A stretch of 64,000 nt of DNA from CAWUFC02 sp963921335 (GTDB lineage Bacteria > Pseudomonadota > Gammaproteobacteria > Pseudomonadales > Halieaceae). The stretch is from contig CAWUFC020000002.1 in assembly GCA_963921335.3 (NCBI GenBank), positions 1,488,001-1,552,000 on the forward strand, given 5' to 3'. The notes beneath the pieces were generated by a model. The model was not told the DNA's origin. It did not search any database and worked only from the letters and a program-made list of their open reading frames with translations. A program made the position numbers and the translations under genes. Shown here in pieces: positions 17,115-26,720 of the stretch (its first letter is position 1; the number at the start of each line of letters is the position of its first letter).

Positions 17115-19385
17115 CTAGAAGTTGATGCGAAGCGTTCCACCAAAAGTACGGGGCTGCAACTGCCGCTCCACGTGCACCAGCCCGGTTTCCCTCGAACCAC
17201 CATTTTCGTAATCGGGCACCGAGGGCAGCCTTATGGCCTTGAGCAACGCGGTTTCATCGGTGACATTCTTGACCCACAGATTGATGTCCCAGCGGTTGCT
17301 GCCTGCACGGGCACCAAGGACCAGGTCGAGCGCCATGTAGCTGTCCAAGTCTTCGCCTAGTGACTGGGAGTAATACTCGCTTTCAGCATTGAACAGGCCG
17401 CGCAAATAGACCTCGCTGCCGCCATCAAACACCGGCCAGAAGTACTCGGTACTGATGACGCTGGACCACTCCGGCAATTTGCCGGCACGCTCCCCGGTCA
17501 GATCGCAGGTGTTAAAACCAAACTCCTCATCGGGTATAGGTTCACCGCTGGTACAGGGCACGTCCTGAGCATCTGAGAACTCCGCCTTGTTCCAGGTCAG
17601 GGCCAGATTCATATTCCAGCGTTCCGCCAGCAGAATCGCAAAATCCATATCTATGCCGTAGGTTTCTACCTCGTCCACGTTGACTACGGGGTCGGCCAGG
17701 GCGGTGCCGCCACCTTCCAGCGCTGTCTGGCGAAATTCAACGTCTTCGGCCTGATACTGGAAGTCTGTGTAGGTCTGGAAATAGGCAGCCAGACTCAGCA
17801 GTCCTCGCCCTTCCAGCACACCCCACTTCAGGCCCAACTCTATATTGTCTGACTCTTCCGGATCGAAGGCGCCAAACACAGGGGGCTGCGGCGCCCCGGC
17901 AATATTAGCTGCACCACCGCGCCAACCGCGGTCGTAGGAGGCATAGGCCATGAGCGCATCAGTAAAACGGTGCTGATACTTGAGCGTGCCAGTCCAAGCA
18001 CTGTCGGAGGCCTCCTGATCTTCAGGCTGAATACCGTCGTATTCAATTTCTGCCAGTGGCAGCAGACTGCCGTCGGGTAACACCAGTGAGGCCACAATCT
18101 CAAAGGGCTGCACACTGACTCGCTCCTCCTTGGTATAACGGAGGCCCAGGGTCAACGTGCCACTATCACCAAAGTGAAACGCATTATGTATAAAGGCACC
18201 AAAGTCCTCAGCGGCGTTAATCGCCGGCCCCGCCGTTTCAGCGATCACCGTTTGCCCCGGCGCCAGTGCCACATAGGTGGTGACATCAACCGGCGTCTGG
18301 GCGTCCGTATCCTGGTAATACAGACCCGCCGTCCAGTCCCAGCGATCATTGTCGCCCACAGAAGATAGGCGCAGCTCGGTATTCCATGCATTGGGGATGT
18401 TGGAATCCACAAACTGCTCTTCGCCTGCCACTTCAGAGCCGTCGCTGTCCCAGCGCCGCTGCGTGCGATTGTCCTGGTGACTACTGACTGAAGTCAGTAC
18501 CCAGTCATTGGGTAAGGTGTAGTTGAACTCAAGAATGGTGAGTTTGGTTTTGTCTTCCATCAGGGAATAGAAGTCGTTCACAGCGACCCGGTCATCGAAG
18601 TCAAAGCCGCCGCCCATGATGTTCTGGTCAACATCAAAGGAGGTATCGAAATTGTGAAAACCCAAGCGCAGGTCAAAATTGTCCGTCGGCGTCCAGCCCA
18701 TCACGATGCGATAGGCGCTGGTCTCATTTCGATTCTTTAGATTGGAAGTGACGTTGTAGATATCTGACTGCCGGTTGCTGTCATACAAGCCGGAAATACG
18801 GAAACTGAGCTTATCCTCTATCAACGGCAGCGATACCCCAAACTGGGTGTTGGTGCTACTTCGCTGGGAGAAGCTTTGCTGGAAAAAGCCTTCAGTCTCG
18901 ACCATGTTCGGACTGGTGCTCTGCATGGTAATTGCCCCGGCAGGCGATGACTTGCCGTACAGCGTACCCTGCGGACCGCGAAGAATTTCAAACCGCTCAA
19001 GATCAAACATGGCGGTAAACAAACCGCGCTGCTGCGAGACGTGGGCCTGGTCAAAATATAGCGTGACACGCGGGGCCACGCCCGCATTCAACTCGGTGCC
19101 CAAACCACGAGTGGATATATCGGTGTCAAAACCGCTGCCCACCACCACAACGCCTGCAGTCATTTTGTTGATGTCTTCGAAATTGAAGTTGGAAAACTCG
19201 GTTAGCGCTTCGCCACTCACCACATTGACCGTCATGGGGGTGTCGCTGAGCGACTCCGACTTCTTCTGGGCGGTGACAATCACTTCCTCAAGTACGAGAC
19301 TGGATTGAGCGGACACACAGGTCGCAGCCAGCAAGCCTGCGGCAGTGACGACACAGGCAATGGGGGTACGAGAAAATCGCAACAT
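17115..19385 (-). CDS. TonB-dependent receptor
   Basis: The 756-residue protein has a signal peptide (cleavage near VSA/QS), TonB box EVIVTAQKK, a plug with VNVVSGEALTEF and LRGPQGTLYGKSSPAGAI, and a long barrel ending TFGGTLRINF. The barrel signature TLGLRYTKEER is typical of the large receptor group used for complex organic substrates in marine and sphingomonad-like bacteria. The ligand is unknown. A strong terminator lies just upstream, separating it from the amidohydrolase gene. Confidence 0.92.
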   Translation of the reverse strand: MLRFSRTPIACVVTAAGLLAATCVSAQSSLVLEEVIVTAQKKSESLSDTPMTVNVVSGEALTEFSNFNFEDINKMTAGVVVVGSGFDTDISTRGLGTELNAGVAPRVTLYFDQAHVSQQRGLFTAMFDLERFEILRGPQGTLYGKSSPAGAITMQSTSPNMVETEGFFQQSFSQRSSTNTQFGVSLPLIEDKLSFRISGLYDSNRQSDIYNVTSNLKNRNETSAYRIVMGWTPTDNFDLRLGFHNFDTSFDVDQNIMGGGFDFDDRVAVNDFYSLMEDKTKLTILEFNYTLPNDWVLTSVSSHQDNRTQRRWDSDGSEVAGEEQFVDSNIPNAWNTELRLSSVGDNDRWDWTAGLYYQDTDAQTPVDVTTYVALAPGQTVIAETAGPAINAAEDFGAFIHNAFHFGDSGTLTLGLRYTKEERVSVQPFEIVASLVLPDGSLLPLAEIEYDGIQPEDQEASDSAWTGTLKYQHRFTDALMAYASYDRGWRGGAANIAGAPQPPVFGAFDPEESDNIELGLKWGVLEGRGLLSLAAYFQTYTDFQYQAEDVEFRQTALEGGGTALADPVVNVDEVETYGIDMDFAILLAERWNMNLALTWNKAEFSDAQDVPCTSGEPIPDEEFGFNTCDLTGERAGKLPEWSSVISTEYFWPVFDGGSEVYLRGLFNAESEYYSQSLGEDLDSYMALDLVLGARAGSNRWDINLWVKNVTDETALLKAIRLPSVPDYENGGSRETGLVHVERQLQPRTFGGTLRINF

Positions 19386-19430
19386 CGATGACCTCTTTAA
19401 TTATTGTTATTGGGTCATTTCAGTGTAGCG

Positions 19431-19479
19431 AAAAAAAAAAGGCTCTGACCTCTTTTCTTGAGAAAAAGGGGTCAAAGCC
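19431..19479 (-). terminator. Strong intrinsic terminator of the amidohydrolase unit
   Basis: On the minus strand GGCTTTGACC pairs with GGTCAGAGCC (plus 19470-19479 and 19441-19450) with one mismatch, and a run of ten T (plus A10 at 19431-19440) follows. It lies between the amidohydrolase stop and the TonB receptor start. Confidence 0.85.
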
Positions 19480-19505
19480 TTTTATTGCAAACCAGGCGGC
19501 TAAAT

Positions 19506-20693
19506 TCAGGCAGCCTGAGGTGTATTCAAGAAACGTGCGTTGTCACGCAGAATCAGCTGCTTGTCAGTATCGTTGAACGAGGTCAGGTCTTCGACATAGT
19601 CCAGAGGGCGAACCATGCCTTCGATATGGGGCCAGTCGGAACCAAAAATCACGCGATCGGTACCCATATACTCCGCCACCTCATTCACATCGTCTTCCCA
19701 GAAGGGATTAATCCATACGTGACGACGAAACAGCTCACCGGGATCTTCGTTGTAATAACCCCGCATACGATCGCGCGATTGTTTTAGCTTGCGGAACAGA
19801 TCGGGCAGATACTCGGCGCCATTCTCCACCGACGCGATGCGCAGGTTGGGGAAGCGCTCAAACAGTTTTTCGTAGGCCAGGGTAATCAAAAAGTCGTAAG
19901 CGGCACGCTCGATATTGAAGTGCTTGATATTGGGTGAGAACACGCCGCCGTTGAAGTCAGAACTAAAGCCATCGTTCACATAGCCATGGGTGGTATAGCC
20001 CGAATCCGCTGCATGGATGACCAGGGTAATACCGGCTTCATTCAGGCGCGCCCAGAAGGCGTCAAACATCGGATCTGCCGGCGAGCGATTGCTACCATCA
20101 GCCAGGGTCACCGCTGCGGGGCGCATACACACCACGCGGGCACCGCGTTCAATGGCCCACTCCAGCTCCTGGCAGGCCCAGTCGACATCACACAGCGACA
20201 TATAAGGTGCGGCGAAAATTTTGTCCTGATAATTGCAGCACTAGTCCTCATCGACCCAGCGGTTAAACGCCGTGAACTGGGTTTTTACTGCCTCAACGTC
20301 ATGCTTGAGTAGCTCTTCATAAAGCACGCCCAGGGTTGGAAACAGCCACACCGCTTCGAGCCCCTGTTCCTGCAGCTTGGCAACCCGCGCATCCCGGTTC
20401 ATATAGTAATCGGGCAGTGGTTCACTGGCCTGCATGTAGGCGATGTCTTCCTCGGTCAGCTCCTTGCCATGCAGGAAAGGCGCGATGGAACCCGGCAGTG
20501 AAATAGGGTTCCAGGTGGGGTTCTTGACGGCTCGTGCCAGCTTGCCGCCAACAATGTGGTGTTGACGACCATTGATGGTGGCCCACTGTGTGCAGCGGGC
20601 CTGCATGTTCTTCGGCACGTGGCGGGTAAAGGCATCCAGCGCCTCGTAATAGTGATTGTCTGCGTCGAACGCCGGGTATTCAAGTACACTCAT
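19506..20693 (-). pseudogene. Amidohydrolase-2 family protein interrupted by an in-frame TAG
   Basis: From ATG 20693 (AGGGA upstream) the frame runs 150 residues to TAG 20241-20243 and then continues in the same frame to 19506, 396 codons in all. The N-terminal part has FDADNHYYE and AVWLFPTLGV; the part after the stop has GARVVCMRPAA, HAADSG and IFGSDWPH, together one metal-dependent hydrolase of the ACMSD/amidohydrolase-2 type. The stop falls at NRWVDED-stop, where relatives normally have Trp-Gly-Phe; here the codons are TAG TGC TGC, so three consecutive conserved codons differ. Both halves otherwise look intact, so the lesion is recent, or is an assembly error or readthrough site. Confidence 0.85.
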
Positions 20694-20795
20694 GATCGGT
20701 TCCCTGTCAATGTGGGGGCATCTTAGGGCCTTCATGCAAGACAGCCAATGACTCCGCGGGCCAAAATCGCGGTAAAGAATGGTCAATAGGCATAG

Positions 20796-21215
20796 TCATA
20801 AACGGCCAATCCAACCCAGCACCGCGCCCATCAGCCCCAGATGCAGGTACATATAGCCCGCGTCGATGCCAAACAGCGCCAGCGGCCTGCGCGCAAACAG
20901 GTAGTTGATGGCGAAGGCCGGCACCACAAAAGACAGGCCAAACAACAAACCCACTACTGCTCCCGCCCAGGCGCTGACCCCACTGCCGGAGATCAATTCA
21001 AGCAGTAGCCCAAGCACCGTGGCCATAAAAAGATTGAGCGCAAAGGTGATACCGAAAATCAGTGGCATATTGGCTGAGGCAATTTGCTCGTCAGACAATC
21101 CATTCAAACGCTGCCAGCGGCTGCCGAACAGGGGGCCATACCAGAGCCCGCCCAGCACAAACCCGCTCAGCGCCGCCCCAATCACTGCGTACCATTCCAG
21201 CCCCGATGACTCCAT
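20796..21215 (-). CDS. DUF1761 membrane protein
   Basis: From ATG 21215 (GAGGG upstream) the protein has 139 residues and four hydrophobic helices. The DUF1761 pattern is GFVLGGLWYGPLFGSRW near the N-terminus and GYMYLHLGLMGAVLGWI at the end. Inner-membrane location is likely; no function is known. It precedes the amidohydrolase gene by about 100 bp on the same strand. Confidence 0.82.
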   Translation of the reverse strand: MESSGLEWYAVIGAALSGFVLGGLWYGPLFGSRWQRLNGLSDEQIASANMPLIFGITFALNLFMATVLGLLLELISGSGVSAWAGAVVGLLFGLSFVVPAFAINYLFARRPLALFGIDAGYMYLHLGLMGAVLGWIGRL

Positions 21216-21260
21216 AATAATGCCCTCTTTCAACAGCACTCAGCATAGACCAGCCCAGCC

Positions 21261-21800
21261 ATGGCATTGAAATCTACTATCTATAAGGCCGCACTCAACC
21301 TGGCCGATATCGACCGCCAGGTCTACGGCGACTACCCGCTGACGCTGGCCTGCCATCCCTCAGAGACCGAGGCTCGCATGATGCTTCGATTGCTGGCCTT
21401 TGCACTCAATGCCCATCAGCATCTCGAATTCGGTCGCGGTATCAGCACTGACGAAGAGCCCGATCTCTGGCGGCGCACGCTGGATGACAGAATCGAACTG
21501 TGGATTGACCTGGGCAACCCGGACGAGCAGCGTATTCGCAAGGCCATGGGTCGTGCCGAGAGCGTGTTGATCTACGCCTACGGCGACCGATCGACGCCGG
21601 TCTGGTGGAGCAAGCTACCCGACAGGGTCAGGCAGCACGACAAGCTGTCTGTCTACCAGGTTGGTGATGACGAACTCAACGCGCTGGCGGGGATGGCAAG
21701 CAGTAATATGAATTTGCAGTGTTCCATCAGTGAAGGGATCGCTTTTGTCAGCAATGAACAGGGGCACAACCTGCAACTACAACCAGCGGCGCTGAATTAG
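21261..21800 (+). CDS. yaeQ: YaeQ family protein
   Basis: The 179-residue protein matches YaeQ along its length: STIYKAALNLADIDRQVYGDYPLTLACHPSETEARMM-like N-terminus, EPDLWRRTLDDRIELWIDLGNPDE in the middle and CSISEGIAFVS near the end. YaeQ has a PD-(D/E)XK-like fold and was reported as a suppressor of RfaH mutants, but no biochemical activity is settled. It is followed after about 30 bp by the methyltransferase-like gene. Confidence 0.92.
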   Translation: MALKSTIYKAALNLADIDRQVYGDYPLTLACHPSETEARMMLRLLAFALNAHQHLEFGRGISTDEEPDLWRRTLDDRIELWIDLGNPDEQRIRKAMGRAESVLIYAYGDRSTPVWWSKLPDRVRQHDKLSVYQVGDDELNALAGMASSNMNLQCSISEGIAFVSNEQGHNLQLQPAALN

Positions 21801-21832
21801 TCTAAGCTATAGGCACCAAAAGGAGACCCGAT

Positions 21833-22675
21833 ATGAGAACACTTGTCCTGGCCCTGCTCGCCAGCCTCGCGCTGTCTGCAACAGCCCAGACCGATCAGCA
21901 ACGACTCGCCCGTGTTTTGATCGAACAGCCCGAGGAAACCCAACAGCGGTATTATTTCCGCCATCCTCTGCAGACACTGAACTTTTTCGAGATCGAGCCA
22001 GGCATGACCGTGGTTGAAGCGCTGCCGGGTGACGGCTGGTACAGCAAAATCCTCATTGATTACCTCGGCAGCGAAGGGCAGCTAGTGGGCGTGGACTATG
22101 CCCTGGACATGTTTCCCAAATTCGGCTTTTTCTCGGAAGAGCGCATCAAGGCCAAGGAAACCTGGGTCGCCGACTGGACCAAACAAGCCAATGGTTGGCG
22201 CGGCGATGACAGCGCTGAAATCAGTGCTTTCGTGTTCGGCAGCATGCCCGAATCTGCCAGGAACAGCGCAGACCGGATACTGTTTATTCGCGCCATGCAC
22301 AACCTGGCTCGCTTTGAGAAGGACGGCGGCTATATGACCACCGCCCTGTCCAATGCCTTTGACGTGCTCAAGTCAGGCGGCATCATGGGTGTAGTTCAGC
22401 ACGAAGCGCGCCCGGAAAGAGATGACAAATTTGCCAGCGGCGCGCGCGGTTACCTGAAAAAGCACTACGTCATCGCGCAGGCTGAGGCTGCCGGATTCAA
22501 GTACATCGGCGAGAGCGACATCAACCGAAACGAGGCAGATATCCCCGGTGTTGATGAGATGGTGTGGCGACTGCCGCCAAACCTGTCCACCAGCCGTGAA
22601 GATCCGCGTTTGCGACTGCGCATGATGTCCGTGGGTGAATCCAATCGCATGACTCTGAAGTTCCGCAAGCCATAG
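21833..22675 (+). CDS. Exported methyltransferase-like protein
   Basis: The 280-residue protein has a clear signal peptide (MRTLVLALLASLALSATAQ) followed by a class I SAM-methyltransferase-like fold: FFEIEPGMTVVEALPGDGWYS in place of motif I and QLVGVDYALDMF. The C-terminus has the MRLPPNLS-like region of a family annotated as predicted periplasmic methyltransferases. SAM in the periplasm would be unusual, so catalytic activity is doubtful. AAAGGAG precedes the start. Confidence 0.8.
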   Translation: MRTLVLALLASLALSATAQTDQQRLARVLIEQPEETQQRYYFRHPLQTLNFFEIEPGMTVVEALPGDGWYSKILIDYLGSEGQLVGVDYALDMFPKFGFFSEERIKAKETWVADWTKQANGWRGDDSAEISAFVFGSMPESARNSADRILFIRAMHNLARFEKDGGYMTTALSNAFDVLKSGGIMGVVQHEARPERDDKFASGARGYLKKHYVIAQAEAAGFKYIGESDINRNEADIPGVDEMVWRLPPNLSTSREDPRLRLRMMSVGESNRMTLKFRKP

Positions 22676-22745
22676 GCAGCACTGCATTGGAGGCTGCACG
22701 CTCTGCCTGAATCCCCTTTGTTGGGTACATGACAGGCTGACACGC

Positions 22746-22778
22746 CCGAGCCCATTTCCGTTATGATGAAGGGCTCGG
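22746..22778 (+). other. Inverted repeat upstream of the first TAXI gene
   Basis: CCGAGCCC (22746-22753) and GGGCTCGG (22771-22778) form a perfect 8-bp stem with a 17-nt loop, 20 bp before ATG 22798. It may be a terminator for the upstream gene or a leader structure; there is no T-run. Confidence 0.4.
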
Positions 22779-22797
22779 ATATTCCTAGAACTACGGC

Positions 22798-24126
22798 ATG
22801 AACTACTTCTCCCTGCTGAATGAGGGTCGCTTCCGGCTGGTGCTGGCGATTCTGCTGTGGGTTGGATTTATTTCCGCCGGTTACTCCTGGTACAACAACG
22901 CCCGTGTTGACGACTATGCTTTTGCGGCCGGCCCTGTCGGCAGTGAGTCTTTTGAACTCGCGGCAGCCATTGCCGAGGTCTACAACAAGCAGAGCACAGA
23001 CAGCAAAATCCTGGTACTGGAAACCAGTGGCTCGGATGCTAACGCCAAGCTACTGCGAGACGGCCAGGTGGAGTTCGCCACCCTGCAGGCGGACACCCAG
23101 CTCGCGGCCAACGTACAGGTCATCGCTTCACTATATGCTGACGCCTATCAACTGATCGTTCGCGGTGATTCCGACATTCATCGAGTCGGCGATCTCGCGG
23201 GGCATCGCATTGCCATCGCCCCCACCGGCAGCGGTCAGTATGACTCATTCTGGTTTCTGGCCGATCACTACGGGCTTGATCGAAATGAGCTGATTGCCCT
23301 GCCCATGGCCGAGGCAGCGGGCAACTTCGCAATGATTCAGCAGCAGGTTGATGCCGTCTTTCGTGTATCAGCCCCCGGTAATCAGTCGATCAGCGAGCTG
23401 GTCGAGAACCACGATATGCGCTTTGTGCCGATCTATCAGGCCAAGGCCCTTTCGCTGCAGCGTCCTACCCTGATGCCAGGCGTGGTGCCACTGGGTTCCT
23501 ATCGCGGTGAACCACCCCTGCCCGCCCAGGACGAAGCAACCGCGGTACTGGAGCGCATGCTGGCCAGCCGTGCGACAGTGCCAGAACCTGTGGTACAGGG
23601 ACTCACCCAGCTGCTGTTTGAGCGACGCGCCGAGCTGGTTGCTCGCAACAGGCTGGCGGGCTTTATCGGCCCGGTTGCCACTTCGGGAAAAATTTCTGCA
23701 CCGGTACATGCGGGCGCCGAGCGCTACTACAACCGCGAAAAACCCGGGTTCATTGAGTCAAATACCCGACTCGTAGCCTCCCTGCTCTATGTCCTGGCCA
23801 TTCTGTGCTCAGCGGCACTGGCGCTGCGATCAACCCTGCTGAAGCGCCATCGCAAACGCCTGGTGGATTACAATCGGCAGCTCATGGAACTGGCCCAGTC
23901 TGCTAACGAAACCAGCGACAGCAGCGCGCTCAACAGCATCAAACAGCAGCTGGTTAGAATGCTCGGGCAAGTCGTACAGGACCTGGAGGACAACCGGGTT
24001 AACCAGGATGAGTTTGATCATTTCAGCTTTTTGTGGGGGGCGGTCGATACCTCGGTGCGGGATAAACTGGGCCTGGCACCCATGAGTACCACAGCCACAG
24101 GAGGGCAGCATGTCGAACACGCGTAA
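22798..24126 (+). CDS. Membrane-anchored TAXI-type solute-binding protein (copy 1)
   Basis: The 442-residue protein has an N-terminal membrane helix (about 14-30), a periplasmic TAXI substrate-binding domain (AGPVGSESFELAAAIAEVYN, RIAIAPTGSGQYDSFW, QVDAVFRVSAPGN, GSYRGEPPLP) and a second helix around residues 325-345. A cytoplasmic tail of about 95 residues follows, with a conserved end, NQDEFDHFSF. Ordinary TAXI proteins of TRAP transporters are secreted and lack that tail. No TRAP permease is adjacent. Its end overlaps the next gene by 17 bp, and the paralogue is at 54645-55928. A sensory rather than transport role is inferred. Confidence 0.85.
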   Translation: MNYFSLLNEGRFRLVLAILLWVGFISAGYSWYNNARVDDYAFAAGPVGSESFELAAAIAEVYNKQSTDSKILVLETSGSDANAKLLRDGQVEFATLQADTQLAANVQVIASLYADAYQLIVRGDSDIHRVGDLAGHRIAIAPTGSGQYDSFWFLADHYGLDRNELIALPMAEAAGNFAMIQQQVDAVFRVSAPGNQSISELVENHDMRFVPIYQAKALSLQRPTLMPGVVPLGSYRGEPPLPAQDEATAVLERMLASRATVPEPVVQGLTQLLFERRAELVARNRLAGFIGPVATSGKISAPVHAGAERYYNREKPGFIESNTRLVASLLYVLAILCSAALALRSTLLKRHRKRLVDYNRQLMELAQSANETSDSSALNSIKQQLVRMLGQVVQDLEDNRVNQDEFDHFSFLWGAVDTSVRDKLGLAPMSTTATGGQHVEHA

Positions 24127-25285
24127 ACGCAGCCTGAGCTTCTGGCTGAGCTGGGCAATCGGGCTGGCGCTGGTGCTGGCAGTGTCTGCCATGCTGACTT
24201 TTCGCTGGCTGATTCAGGAAGACATGCAACGAGCAGCTGATCGCCTGCAATTGCTCACTGAATTGCGCAAACAGGCGCTGCTGGACTTTTTCGAGACCGC
24301 CAACGCAGAAACCATTTTCTGGGCTGAGAACGTATTTTTCCGCGAGGCGTTTCAATGGTCCACCGCGGCCTGGGATGAATTCGAGCAGGAATTCGGCTCG
24401 CCGGTACCGATTCTGTTCAATCAGTACGTGAACAACAATCCCTACCCCGAAGATCAGCGTGATCATTATTACAATGCTGACGACGGTTCTGAAGAAGCCG
24501 ATTATCACGAAGAGCTACACACCTTCACGCGCCGGTTCGTCACCGAGCGGGGCTATCGCGACCTGTATATGGTGTCCACCAAGGGTAACGTGTTCTACAG
24601 CGTCAAGAAGCGCGATCTCTACCTCGCCAACCTGAAAACCGGGCCCTACAGCGACAGCGGACTTGGCCACGTCTTCAGGCAATCACTGTCTGCACAGGAC
24701 AGCATCGACTCATTTTTCAGCGACCTCGCTCCCTACGGTGAGAATACCGATTCAGCCATGTTCGTCGGCCACCAGGTGTTAGGTACCGACGGAAGCGTGC
24801 AGGGCGCTCTGGCGCTTGAGTTACCGATAGAGGGCCTCGAACAAATCATGCAGTTCGACTCGGGACTCAATAGCGCCGGCGAGATCATTCTGGTTGGCAG
24901 CGATCGCAAATCTCGCGTGTCACAGACCTGTCTGGCGGTAAATTTTGCTGAGGGCCTTGCGGGATTCATGTTCGACCAGGCCGAAGCTGGCAAGCAGGGA
25001 CAGGTGCTGAAGCATCCTGATGATCACGACTTTCTCTGGGTCTACGACTATGTTGACGTCGGCAGCGAGCGGTGGGCGGTCATCGGCAGGATCGACAAAC
25101 AGCAAATCATCACCGCACAGTACCAGCGCAACTCAGGCATTGCGGTTGCGTTCGTCGCGCTCTACGGTCTGGCGCTGTCTACGCTGTGGCTGCTGCGCCC
25201 CGAAGACTGGTCTGCGATCGATCCGGAGCTGGCAATGAATGACTTCGATACCCCGGCCGGTGGTGACGGGCTGCATAACGCCTGA
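24110..25285 (+). CDS. dCache-like membrane protein without output domain (copy 1)
   Basis: The 391-residue protein has an N-terminal helix (about 12-32), a large periplasmic double-Cache-like region (WAENVFFREAF, GYRDLYMVSTKGNVFYSVKKRDLYLANLKTG-like, LPIEGLEQIMQF, DYVDVGSERWAVIG) and a second helix near 345-362. Only about 30 residues follow, so there is no HAMP, kinase, GGDEF or chemotaxis output. It overlaps the TAXI gene by 17 bp. The same pair recurs at 54645-57094. Cache domains sense small ligands; here the signal may pass to the TAXI partner's cytoplasmic tail, which is inference. Confidence 0.82.
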   Translation: MSNTRKRSLSFWLSWAIGLALVLAVSAMLTFRWLIQEDMQRAADRLQLLTELRKQALLDFFETANAETIFWAENVFFREAFQWSTAAWDEFEQEFGSPVPILFNQYVNNNPYPEDQRDHYYNADDGSEEADYHEELHTFTRRFVTERGYRDLYMVSTKGNVFYSVKKRDLYLANLKTGPYSDSGLGHVFRQSLSAQDSIDSFFSDLAPYGENTDSAMFVGHQVLGTDGSVQGALALELPIEGLEQIMQFDSGLNSAGEIILVGSDRKSRVSQTCLAVNFAEGLAGFMFDQAEAGKQGQVLKHPDDHDFLWVYDYVDVGSERWAVIGRIDKQQIITAQYQRNSGIAVAFVALYGLALSTLWLLRPEDWSAIDPELAMNDFDTPAGGDGLHNA

Positions 25286-25327
25286 GCGTCAGTCCGCCCG
25301 CTCCCCTTTGGTATAAAGACCTGGTGA

Positions 25328-26323
25328 TCAGGCGTAACCGTTGGCGCGAAACCATTCCACCGAGTCTTTAATCGCAGTTTCGATTGGCGTCTGCGGCATC
25401 CCCAACTCGTTGATCGCCTTGCTGGGGTCCACGTAGCACTCCTTGAGAATGAACTTGGTATTCTTGACGGTAGTTTGCGGCGCCTTGCCGGTAATCTTGG
25501 AAAAGAACTCCATGACTCTGGCCACATTCACCATGGTCTTGGCAGAGACATACTGAGTGCCGGCCTTCTCAACCCCGGCAATGCTGCCAACCAGCTGCAC
25601 GAAATCCTGGAAGCTCATATTGGCCTCCTTATTGGCGAGAATATACGACTCACCAACCCGACCCTTCTCCATGGCCAGGATATGGCCCCTGGCCACATCA
25701 CGCACGTCGACCGGGCATACGCCACCATCCCAATAATTCTTCATCTGCCCCTGCATGGTACGAATGATCGTGGTACCAGTTGGGGTCGGGGCCCGATCCC
25801 CAGGGCCAAAGGGCAGACCGGGCATGACCATCGTGGCTGGCAGACCGTCATGACACATGCCCTTCACCACTTCATGTGATATGAACTTGGACAGAATGTA
25901 CTCACTGGCCCAGTCCCAACTGTTGAAGGCGGTTTTTTCAGTGGCATAGCTGCCATCCTCGGGTATGCCTATTGCCGCGATAGAGCTGGTGTAGACAATT
26001 TTCTCCATGCCCACTTCCATGGCCGCTTCCATGATGGCGCGGGTACCGTCCACATTAATCTTGTTGTGAAGCTCTGGGTCCTTGGTCCACACCGCGAACA
26101 GCGCAGCCAGGTGGAACATATGGCTGCAGCCTGCCACAGCCTTTTTCAAAGATGCCGGATCAAGCAAGTTGCCCTCAACAAACTCCACATCCATGCCGTC
26201 GAGCGGTGAGCGATCCTCACCAGGCATCACCATGACTTTGACTTCCTCACCCTTCTCGAGGTTCATCCGCACCACGTGATTGCCAATAAATCCGGTGCCG
26301 CCGGTAACCAGCACTTTGCCCAT
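25328..26323 (-). CDS. NAD-dependent epimerase/reductase (dihydroflavonol reductase-like)
   Basis: The 331-residue extended SDR begins GKVLVTGGTGFIGNHVV (GxxGxxG). It has YTSSIAAIG, a position after SEYILSK equivalent to the YxxxK active site (Tyr-Ile-Leu-Ser-Lys), and a C-terminal ECYVDPSKAINELGM segment. It resembles HpnA-like and dihydroflavonol-4-reductase-like enzymes. The gene is monocistronic, convergent with the dCache gene. Confidence 0.85.
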   Translation of the reverse strand: MGKVLVTGGTGFIGNHVVRMNLEKGEEVKVMVMPGEDRSPLDGMDVEFVEGNLLDPASLKKAVAGCSHMFHLAALFAVWTKDPELHNKINVDGTRAIMEAAMEVGMEKIVYTSSIAAIGIPEDGSYATEKTAFNSWDWASEYILSKFISHEVVKGMCHDGLPATMVMPGLPFGPGDRAPTPTGTTIIRTMQGQMKNYWDGGVCPVDVRDVARGHILAMEKGRVGESYILANKEANMSFQDFVQLVGSIAGVEKAGTQYVSAKTMVNVARVMEFFSKITGKAPQTTVKNTKFILKECYVDPSKAINELGMPQTPIETAIKDSVEWFRANGYA

Positions 26324-26477
26324 GTTGCTCTCCCACTATTGATTAAGGCGGAAAATACTAGCACCGGCCTGTGGGCATACAGATTGCAAAAGCGGCCAGA
26401 TAGATTGGTAAAAACTGATCACCGCTTGAGCAGTGTTGGCATTTGTCCTATGTTGATGACCGTAAAGGAGCACCTCT

Positions 26478-26720
26478 ATGGTTTTGGATATTTTCGCGCT
26501 GATCGTCATGGCGGTACTGATCGCCGCAGCGATCGGTCTGGTTGTCTTCCTGGGCACTTTACCCGGCAAATGGGCAAGGGAGGCAGGCCACCCGCAGGTT
26601 GACGCTATTAATGTGCTGGCCTGGGTCGGCCTGCTCACCGGCGGTATCGGGTGGTTTGTAGCCCTGGTCTGGTCCCGCTACAAAACCAGCGAAATGCTGG
26701 AACGGGAGGCGCAACAATGA
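26478..26720 (+). CDS. DUF3302 inner-membrane protein (YiaW-like)
   Basis: The 80-residue protein has two membrane helices (about 5-27 and 45-66) separated by LPGKWAREAGHPQ, the typical DUF3302 pattern of E. coli YiaW. Its TGA overlaps the ATG of the HlyD-type gene (26717-26720), the same pairing as yiaW/yiaV. AAAGGAG precedes the start. Confidence 0.85.
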   Translation: MVLDIFALIVMAVLIAAAIGLVVFLGTLPGKWAREAGHPQVDAINVLAWVGLLTGGIGWFVALVWSRYKTSEMLEREAQQ

